Positions 6,138-11,129 of a stretch of 11,129 bases of DNA are shown here, piece after piece. How positions within the stretch are numbered: position 1 is the first letter of the stretch; every line of letters begins with the position of its first letter. The position numbers and the translations under genes are program-made. The notes below the pieces were generated by a model. The model was not told the DNA's origin, did not search any database, and saw nothing but the letters and a program-made list of their open reading frames with translations. This stretch comes from Acidobacteriaceae bacterium (lineage in GTDB: Bacteria > Acidobacteriota > Terriglobia > Terriglobales > Acidobacteriaceae): positions 1 to 11,129 of the forward strand of contig JASHVU010000743.1 of NCBI GenBank assembly GCA_030044455.1, read 5' to 3'.

Positions 6138-8529
6138 GCACGGTGAGGCTCAGCGTCGCCGTGTTCGTGATTCCCTGGCTAGTTGCTGAAACAGTCAGAC
6201 TGTAGTTGCCGGGAGACGTGCCCGGGTTGCCTTGACTACCGGCAGTACCACTGCCCCCGCACGAGCTGCAAATAAGAACCAACAGCATTGCCAAGGGCAT
6301 TGCGGCACGACCCCGACGCCTTCTGATTCGGGTTTGAACGGGTACCAAGGTCAAAGTCGTGCCGAATGCCATCCACACCGGAAAAGCAAGCAGCCTACTC
6401 GGATTTGCAGGTTGCGCCGGGCGTAGATCCGACGCTGTTTGTGACCCGCTGGTGCTCACCGTTACTGAGACGATGGGGTTGGTTGAGTCATTGAGCATCA
6501 GCGAATTCGGCTGACATGTACAGGCAGAGTCGTTTAATCCGCTCGGCTCGCTGCACGTTACTTGAACCGTTCCGCTGAACGCTCCCTGAGAAATCAATGT
6601 GACGTTGTAGGTGGCGCTACCGCCCGGCGAGACCGTCACGGCTGCGGGTGCCACCAGAGTGAAATCCTGGCCGGTTCCCGAGAGAGCCACTGTCTGGCTG
6701 CTAGCGGTCAGGTTGCTGTTGTCGTCGATCGTCAATGTTCCGGTCTGCGCCCCACCGGCGCTCGGAGTAAAGCTGACATTGATCATGCAGGATCCGCCGG
6801 CAGGCACGCTGTTGCCACAGTTATTGGTCTCGGCGAATTCCGGGCTCGCGATAATGCCTGTGACAGTCAGTACCGAGACACCTGTGTTAGACAGAATGAC
6901 GGTTTGCACATTTGCCGTAGTCCCGACCAGGATCGGTGCAAATGTAATCGATGCTGGGGAGATGCCCGCAATTGGTCCAGTGCTTGAATTGGTAGCGGAA
7001 GTATATTGCCAGAGATCGTTGAGCGAGCCGCCTGCAGGTGGATCGTACACGTTTCCGCCAAACAGCCAGAAATTGCCGCTGCTATCTATCCAGCTGCTTG
7101 CATCGGATCGGCCCCCAGGATGATTCTCTGCCTCAGGTATGCCCAGCGTGCCGTAAACGCCAGGCTGGCCCTCGCCTTTGCCGGGAATTGTTGAGCTTCC
7201 GCCCGTCCAAGTCCATTCGAGTGTGGAAGGATTGAACTCCCAAAGATCATTCAGAAAGCCCTCGTTTCCATCGGAATCGTAGCCGTATCCCCCGAATAGC
7301 CAGAAGTTACCGCCGTCGTCAGACCAACTGCTGGCATTTTCGCGTGCTCCGGGAGTGTTCTCTTCTGCAGGAGCGCCCAAGGTCCCATACACTCCCGGAT
7401 CTCCACCGGCACTGCCGACAGTGCTGCTACCACTCACCCATGTCCATTCATGGCTCGAGCGATTAAACTCCCAAAGGTCATTGAGAACGCCAACAGTCCC
7501 CGTGGAGTCATAGCCGGTTCCCCCGAACAGCCAGAGATTGCCATTCGCGTCTGACCACCCGGTTGCGAATCTTCGCCCGCCAGGAACGTTCCCGGCAGCG
7601 GGAGTTCCCAACGTTCCGTAGACACCAGGTTGCGGAGAATAGCCGGAATTCAGCGATGGATTCCCGCTGATCCATCCCCATTCGCCGGTCGAAGGGCTGA
7701 ACTCCCAAAGGTCGTTAAGCCAGCCTTCGCATCCGCACGGCCCATTCGAGCCGTACCCCTGCCCGCCAAAGAACCAGAAATTCCCGTTGATGTCAGTCCA
7801 GCTGACCTGCCCGTAACGGGCTCCCGGAAAGTTTCCGGCGGCAAGAACACCCTGGGTGCCGGGGGCTGAAGGCTGATTCGGCGTTCTGCTTCCCCCGACC
7901 CACGTCCATTCACGGGTCGAAGGGTTGAACTCCCAAAGGTCGCTCAACTCGCCACCGGTCGGCGGGTTGTAAATATTACCTCCGAAGAGCCAGAGTTTGC
8001 CGCTGCTGTCAATCCAACTGCTCGCCGAAGTTCTGCCCCCCGGAACGTTTGTGGCGGAAGGTACTCCCATGGTGCCGTAGCTTCCCGGCTGGCCCTCACC
8101 CAGGCCTGGGACGGTCGCGCTACCACCCATCCATGTCCATTCTCCGGTGGATGTACTGAATACCCAAAGGTCATTGAGATATCCAGAGGTGCCGGCTGAA
8201 TCATAACCGTAACCGCCAAAGAGCCACACATTGTTGTTGCCGTCGATCCAAACACTCGCATCTCCCCTCGCTCCAGGAACGTTCTCCGGAGCGGGCGTAC
8301 CCTGTGTTCCGTACACACCCGGCTGCCCGCCTCCACTTGGGAGTGTGCTGCCACCACCCATCCATACCCATTCGTTAATCTGAGCATCAGCATGCAAACA
8401 CGACGTACCAAGAACCGCAACAGCAAGGAATAGCGCGGCCGCGAGCGCAGTCCTTCTCGAGGATTTTGGCACAACTCTCAGCATCGGGGCCTCGGCGAAG
8501 CCAATATCAGCGGATTTATTGAAGCGCAC
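6133..8529 (-). CDS. Large exported kelch-repeat protein with choice-of-anchor-D/ASH-like domain and membrane/Gly-rich tail
   Basis: Encodes 798 residues. The start is GTG 8529, supported by a near-perfect ribosome site (AAGGAGG, 6 nt away); ATG 8484 is less likely. An export segment is at about 27-49 (RRTALAAALFLAVAVL, then SCLHADAQ). Residues 53-510 hold six kelch-type modules. Each contains GGR/GAR, W-x-D, (L/F)FGG, L(N/S)DLW and EWTW, with the aromatic EWxW recurring at 53, 130, 207, 283, 361 and 438. Residues 520-620 are an ASH/choice-of-anchor-D-like beta domain (LSNTG, TVTGI, CMINVSFTPS, GTLTIDDNS, VALSGTG). Another Ig-like segment follows at 621-693. Then come a hydrophobic segment (712-731), RIRRRRGR, a second hydrophobic stretch ending LVLICSSCGG, a Gly-rich linker and a final beta strand pair. 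It is probably a surface or periplasmic adhesion/binding protein; the ligand is unknown. This tail order is one I associate with acidobacterial proteins. Confidence 0.85.
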   Translation of the reverse strand: MRFNKSADIGFAEAPMLRVVPKSSRRTALAAALFLAVAVLGTSCLHADAQINEWVWMGGGSTLPSGGGQPGVYGTQGTPAPENVPGARGDASVWIDGNNNVWLFGGYGYDSAGTSGYLNDLWVFSTSTGEWTWMGGSATVPGLGEGQPGSYGTMGVPSATNVPGGRTSASSWIDSSGKLWLFGGNIYNPPTGGELSDLWEFNPSTREWTWVGGSRTPNQPSAPGTQGVLAAGNFPGARYGQVSWTDINGNFWFFGGQGYGSNGPCGCEGWLNDLWEFSPSTGEWGWISGNPSLNSGYSPQPGVYGTLGTPAAGNVPGGRRFATGWSDANGNLWLFGGTGYDSTGTVGVLNDLWEFNRSSHEWTWVSGSSTVGSAGGDPGVYGTLGAPAEENTPGARENASSWSDDGGNFWLFGGYGYDSDGNEGFLNDLWEFNPSTLEWTWTGGSSTIPGKGEGQPGVYGTLGIPEAENHPGGRSDASSWIDSSGNFWLFGGNVYDPPAGGSLNDLWQYTSATNSSTGPIAGISPASITFAPILVGTTANVQTVILSNTGVSVLTVTGIIASPEFAETNNCGNSVPAGGSCMINVSFTPSAGGAQTGTLTIDDNSNLTASSQTVALSGTGQDFTLVAPAAVTVSPGGSATYNVTLISQGAFSGTVQVTCSEPSGLNDSACTCQPNSLMLNDSTNPIVSVTVSTSGSQTASDLRPAQPANPSRLLAFPVWMAFGTTLTLVPVQTRIRRRRGRAAMPLAMLLVLICSSCGGSGTAGSQGNPGTSPGNYSLTVSATSQGITNTATLSLTVQ
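7000..8376 (-). repeat. Six tandem ~231-bp kelch modules inside the large exported protein
   Basis: The protein period, measured from EWxW to EWxW, is 77, 77, 76, 78 and 77 residues. That is longer than a usual kelch unit (about 45-55) because of a Gly/Pro-rich insert (QPGVYGTLGTPAAGNVPGGR type) in each. The sixth module lacks its EWTW strand, while an extra one (INEWVWMGG) precedes module one. This is the arrangement expected when the N-terminal strand closes a six-bladed propeller. Confidence 0.85.
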
Positions 8530-8535
8530 AATCAG

Positions 8536-8542
8536 CCTCCTT
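8536..8542 (-). promoter_or_regulatory. Strong ribosome binding site deciding a GTG start
   Basis: AAGGAGG on the minus strand, 6 nt before GTG 8529. It fixes the start of the kelch protein at GTG instead of the downstream ATG. The remaining gap up to 8773 shows no clear promoter. Confidence 0.75.
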
Positions 8543-8764
8543 TCTCAAGCGAATTGCCGGCTGCCCTTACATGGCGCAGGGCGCCCAATTCTTCCATTGC
8601 CCGGACACGAACCGCGATGCCTGCTTCCATCGCTGACGGCCGACCGACCGCAAACCTGGTGCCGCGAATGGGCAAGCATTGAGGCTTCCAAGAACATTAA
8701 GGTCCACCGAAACATTCGCCAACGAGTTTGTGCACAACATCTGGAAGACCATTCGTTTCCTCGT

Positions 8765-8784
8765 CAAATAAACGGCGCTGCGCC
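8765..8784 (-). terminator. Candidate terminator after the 199-residue protein gene
   Basis: Starting 13 nt after the TAG stop (8799-8797), the minus strand reads GGCG-CAG-CGCC followed by GTTTATTTG. This is a short GC stem with a broken U-tract. It fits a weak intrinsic terminator separating this gene from the kelch gene. Confidence 0.35.
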
Positions 8785-8796
8785 ATCGCACATTTG

Positions 8797-9396
8797 CTAA
8801 GTATCGTGGTTGGAACGCCGGCGGGCGAGAACGGCAAGCCGCACGCCTTTCGCTGGATTGCGTTGTATGAGCTTGCGCGGGTAGCCATGCTCAAAGAGTG
8901 CGTTCCTGAGTAAATAAATCAGCCCAGTGACGTAGCGGGTAGATTGGCCGGTCCTGCTCCTCCTGGCCTTGAGATATTCTTCCAGCTCGTCATCAGACCT
9001 CCAGCTCACAAGCAAATCACCGGATTCCGGCTTCCCCGTGGCCAATAAATCCAAAAGACCCCCCAGTAGCGGAGGCAGGAGGAACGGCTCTTTCCCTACT
9101 GCAAAGTTGATGGAGATCGAACATTCCCATGTTCCGTTGTCAAGCTCTTTGCCTCGATAGGCCAAAGCGTAGGGGCCGGGCGGGAGTTCCGTACATCCCG
9201 CCGTGTCTGAATCGGCAGGCGATCCGGCGATCAGGCGCGCATCGATCTTCTTGTTGTGTTCGTGAAGCTCGTCGGCCAATTGCCACACTTGTTCGGCGAG
9301 GTCGGAAAGGTTGAGAATGATCCGCTTCATCTTTCTTGTTTTACGGTCGCGGTCTTCAACCAACGTGTGCAGTGGATTAAGATCCGGGGCGGCCAT
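8797..9396 (-). CDS. Hypothetical protein, C-terminus faintly like a winged helix
   Basis: Encodes 199 residues from ATG 9396, with AAGGAG 7 nt upstream, a clear ribosome site. I do not recognise the family. There is no signal peptide or membrane helix. Residues 24-52 (MKRIILNLSDLAEQVWQLAD, then ELHEHNKK) are likely one long helix. Residues 72-100 contain beta-type sequence with PPGPYALAYRG and GTWECSISINFAVG. Residues 105-120 are Leu-rich (FLLPPLLGGLLDLL). The last part (150-190) reads STRYVTGLIYLLRNALFEHG, then RKLIQRNPAKGVRLAV. That order (helix with LR, then LI, then GxRL) recalls the recognition helix and wing of OmpR/PhoB-type C-terminal DNA-binding domains, so it might be a transcription factor. 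This is a weak resemblance. It stands alone, with 255 bp and 267 bp gaps on each side. Confidence 0.65.
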   Translation of the reverse strand: MAAPDLNPLHTLVEDRDRKTRKMKRIILNLSDLAEQVWQLADELHEHNKKIDARLIAGSPADSDTAGCTELPPGPYALAYRGKELDNGTWECSISINFAVGKEPFLLPPLLGGLLDLLATGKPESGDLLVSWRSDDELEEYLKARRSRTGQSTRYVTGLIYLLRNALFEHGYPRKLIQRNPAKGVRLAVLARRRSNHDT

Positions 9397-9650
9397 CGTG
9401 CTCTCCTTTCAACCGGTGTGCCGGAAACGGGGAAGACAAAGCGTGCCGCGGCGTAAAGAAAAACACGGACCAGAACTCAAATTCCTCGCCTTCCTAAGGC
9501 GCTGAACGCTAATAGCATCGAGTTCTCGGCACTCAAAATCCGCCCCGTTTCTTTTCATTTGCTCCACCGTAAATAACGGCGATCCGACGACAGTGATGCA
9601 GACCCCTCAGGTTCGCCCGTGCCACCGGTGCGGCCGGGAAGGAGCCCGAT
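9397..9650. other. Intergenic region with a hairpin and possible promoter
   Basis: No gene is seen. A perfect hairpin CGCCTT-CCT-AAGGCG lies at 9487-9501. Upstream of it, the minus strand has TTGAGT, a 16-bp spacer and TATTAG, a mediocre sigma-70-type promoter that would serve the 199-residue protein gene. No clear terminator for the galT-like gene is visible just after its stop at 9651. Confidence 0.3.
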
Positions 9651-10664
9651 TCAACTAGAAGCCTGCTGTACAGCGATGGCGCGGAGCGTCGAAGCTGCTT
9701 CCTCCGGAGCTACCGGGTTGATCATTACGTTGATGCCGAGCTCGATACCAGCCAGGGTAGTGAGCCGCGGCAGGATAGAGAGATGCCACGTGAACCAGGC
9801 GGCGGAAGCATGTTCAAAAGCCGCAGTGTGCAGCACCACGTTAAACGCCAGTTCCGGGTGCACAGAGTTGAGGCGCGTAACTGCATCGCGAAACGACGCC
9901 GCAAACCCGTGCAATTCCGCATCGTTCATGGTGGAAAAATCAGCTGAATTCCTGCGCGGTGCGATGCAGATTTCGTAGGGCATTCCGGCGGCGAAAGGGA
10001 CGAAGGTGAGAAAGTGATCGGTAAGCGCGACGACGCGATCGCCCGAATTCGCCTCGTCTTCAAACTCTCTGCGGTACAGATTTTGCCCCGTCTCGTTGAA
10101 ATACCGGGCCGCGCTTGCGTACCTGTCCTGAATCGACGGTGGTATAAACGGCAGTGAATACAGCTGCCAGTGTTCGTGCTCCAAAGTGCCGCCGGCCACC
10201 GTGCCGAGATTCTTGAAACCAAACCAGAATTTTATGCGGGGATCGCTGCGGGCCGATTTATACCTGGAAACCAATGCACGGAAACAATAGTGGACTTCCT
10301 GGGTGGTACGAGCGTAAACGGGATAAATGTGGCGACGAGTCTCGAAGACCACCTCGCAATGCCCGGCGGGATCGTAAATCCCCTTACAACCGGCGGGAGT
10401 TTCGTAACGAAGGTTGCTGCCGGAATCGGAGAAGGCCGAGAACTTATTCGGGACTACGCGGACGTCCCAGCCATCGCCATCAGGTTCGGCATGTTCGGGG
10501 AAGACACACACCGCCGGGGGAGTGAGGGCTGGAATGCACCCCGGACATTGGTGCGAATCATGGCTACGCGGGCGCTTTGCCCGTTTGGGAGCGATAAGGA
10601 CGGCCTGCGCGCTTATCCGATCGAAGCGAAGTTCGCAAGTCGCAGCGGGAATCGAAGTGGTCAT
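9651..10664 (-). CDS. galT: Galactose-1-phosphate uridylyltransferase-like protein (GalT, HIT superfamily)
   Basis: Encodes 337 residues, close to the usual GalT length (about 330-350). GalT moves UMP between UDP-glucose and galactose-1-phosphate in the Leloir pathway, through a histidine-uridylyl intermediate. Visible motifs: C40-x2-C43 (CPGC) and H112, which with H163 fit the zinc ligands; VVPNKFSAF (70-78); GHCEVVFE (101-108); the active site GTLEHEHWQ, with H163-E-H165-W-Q167 as HxHxQ and H165 the expected nucleophile; and WHLSILPRLTTLAGIELG plus N316, PE, AASTLR near the C-terminus. Canonical GalT has HPHGQ, so the E and W here mark a divergent branch, and the nucleotide or sugar may differ. 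Start ATG 10664 has only a weak G-rich ribosome site (GGGGG, 13 nt off). It is divergent from a SorC-type regulator, which suggests sugar-dependent control. Confidence 0.85.
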   Translation of the reverse strand: MTTSIPAATCELRFDRISAQAVLIAPKRAKRPRSHDSHQCPGCIPALTPPAVCVFPEHAEPDGDGWDVRVVPNKFSAFSDSGSNLRYETPAGCKGIYDPAGHCEVVFETRRHIYPVYARTTQEVHYCFRALVSRYKSARSDPRIKFWFGFKNLGTVAGGTLEHEHWQLYSLPFIPPSIQDRYASAARYFNETGQNLYRREFEDEANSGDRVVALTDHFLTFVPFAAGMPYEICIAPRRNSADFSTMNDAELHGFAASFRDAVTRLNSVHPELAFNVVLHTAAFEHASAAWFTWHLSILPRLTTLAGIELGINVMINPVAPEEAASTLRAIAVQQASS

Positions 10665-10703
10665 AGCCCGGTTACCCCCACATGCGAGCTATGAGCTTTC
10701 GAA

Positions 10704-10723
10704 GGGCTCCTTTTTTGGAGCCC
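10704..10723. other. Strong hairpin in the galT leader (GGGCTCC-T6-GGAGCCC)
   Basis: A perfect 7-bp GC-rich stem with a loop of six T (six A on the galT mRNA). It lies 40 nt before the galT start and some 14 nt after its predicted transcription start. On the plus strand an overlapping alternative fold, GAGC...GCTC from 10693-10709 followed by CTTTTTT, would look like a terminator. It could be a leader control element or insulate the two divergent genes. Confidence 0.5.
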
Positions 10724-10743
10724 CAGGTCGAGCTCACCCGGCT

Positions 10744-10773
10744 ATAAGATGCCTAATTGGAATAAAATGTCAA
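10744..10773 (-). promoter_or_regulatory. Candidate galT promoter (TTGACA - 18 bp - TCTTAT)
   Basis: A perfect -35 TTGACA (10773-10768) and a 4-of-6 -10 TCTTAT (10749-10744) with an 18-bp spacer on the minus strand. Transcription would start near 10737, about 70 nt before the galT start codon, leaving room for the leader hairpin. It sits about 40 bp from the palindromic operator. Confidence 0.5.
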
Positions 10774-10798
10774 TGGGAATCTGATAGATATTACTTAC

Positions 10799-10844
10799 CA
10801 TAGAATTGATAGTCTATTCTATCGATATAATAGACAACTCTATG
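10799..10844. promoter_or_regulatory. Composite palindromic operator and -10 box of the SorC-type regulator
   Basis: The core, 10812-10835, is GTCTATT-n-TATCGATA-n-AATAGAC: 24 bp with only one base pair breaking symmetry on each side. It is flanked by a second inverted pair, CATAGAATTG (10799-10808) and CAACTCTATG (10835-10844). ATAG/CTAT repeats six times within 46 bp. A perfect TATAAT (10826-10831) lies inside the core and would place the regulator's transcription start near 10838. Bound protein would cover the promoter, the usual sign of autorepression. No good -35 is seen at proper spacing. Confidence 0.7.
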
Positions 10845-10877
10845 ATATGCTCCTCGTGAAATAAGAATGAGGCCGCA

Positions 10878-11129
10878 ATGAAACGCAAGGTGGATGAGTT
10901 TCATGTGATTGCTGCCGCGTATCTTAGCGGCCAGCAAAAGAATCAGGAAGAGATCGCCAGGGATCTCGAAATCAGTCAATCGCTGGTATCGCGCCTGGTC
11001 CGGCGCGCCAAGGACTCCGGAATCCTGGAAGTGAAGACCAAATTCGTGAGCGAGCGTGTCAGCGCTGAGGAGTTGGCTCGGGTGAAGGCGAGACTCAGCA
11101 CAAGCCCAAATCAGCAGATACTCTCGCGG
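10878..11129 (+). CDS. SorC-family sugar-binding transcriptional regulator (partial, runs off right edge)
   Basis: Starts at ATG 10878, with GAGG 6 nt upstream; 84 codons are open to the window end. Residues 6-50 form a helix-turn-helix domain: HVIAAAYLSGQQKNQEEIA, then RDLEISQSLVSRLVRRAKDS and GILEVK. The pattern (A-x-Y-L/Y, QxEIAxxLxIS, VSRLxxxAxxxGIxxV) is that of SorC/DeoR-like regulators, in which a C-terminal sugar-phosphate isomerase-like domain senses an effector. That domain is outside the window. It is divergent from the GalT-like gene and has a near-perfect palindrome over its own -10 box, so autoregulation and control of galT are both likely. Effector unknown; a phosphorylated sugar would be typical of the family. 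Confidence 0.8.
   Translation, partial: MKRKVDEFHVIAAAYLSGQQKNQEEIARDLEISQSLVSRLVRRAKDSGILEVKTKFVSERVSAEELARVKARLSTSPNQQILSR

Noticed and set aside
6611..7123. 170-residue plus-strand frame opposite the kelch gene
   Set aside because: It is a complementary shadow of a clearly coding repeat/beta-domain gene; no ribosome site or domain.
7000..8376. Regularly spaced repeats considered as CRISPR or tandem satellite
   Set aside because: The period of about 231 bp is in frame and encodes kelch modules; repeats are diverged and there are no spacers.
10791..10979. Minus-strand 62-residue frame over the operator and regulator start
   Set aside because: It overlaps the operator palindrome and the helix-turn-helix coding region on the other strand; no ribosome site or domain.

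Overview
The window looks like a chromosomal segment of a moderately GC-rich, Gram-negative-type soil bacterium, most likely an acidobacterium (Terriglobia/Acidobacteriaceae-like). This rests on the large secreted kelch protein with its choice-of-anchor-D region and peculiar membrane/Gly-rich tail, and on the style of the FixG/FixH-like cluster. Both are recalled family impressions, not database results. No phage, CRISPR array or intact insertion sequence is visible.

Left part (1-4303, all minus strand). Reading in the direction of transcription, two tandem AhpD-like/carboxymuconolactone-decarboxylase paralogues (4303 to 3075) are followed after a 172-bp gap by a tight four-gene set. That set is a His-rich multi-pass membrane protein, a FixH/YtkA-like exported protein, a FixG/CcoG-like membrane polyferredoxin, and a secreted protein that runs off the left edge. 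Spacing is very tight: TTGA overlap between the third and second last genes, and 2 bp between the last two. The set looks like a membrane electron-transfer or metal-handling module, but no oxidase subunits, CcoI or CcoS are present in the window. The natural substrate or target is unknown.

Middle (4304-6132). A tRNA with a CAT anticodon (probably tRNA-Ile2, the lysidine-modified species) lies on the minus strand behind a clear TATAAT box. It is followed by about 360 bp of non-coding, possibly decayed sequence with a 12-bp tandem repeat. Next is a lone plus-strand gene whose C-terminal third resembles the DUF4145/HEPN-like helical family. This stretch has the feel of an old tRNA-linked insertion scar.

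Right part (6133-10664, minus strand). A 798-residue exported protein has six ~77-residue kelch-type modules, predicted to close into one beta-propeller. Then come an unrecognised 199-residue protein and a galactose-1-phosphate-uridylyltransferase-like (GalT) enzyme of the histidine-triad superfamily. Divergent from GalT, at the right edge, starts a SorC-family transcription regulator (partial). Their shared 213-bp intergenic region holds a 24-bp operator-like palindrome with 22 symmetric bases overlapping the regulator's TATAAT box, a TTGACA promoter candidate for galT and a strong hairpin in the galT leader. This suggests a sugar-responsive, autoregulated control region.
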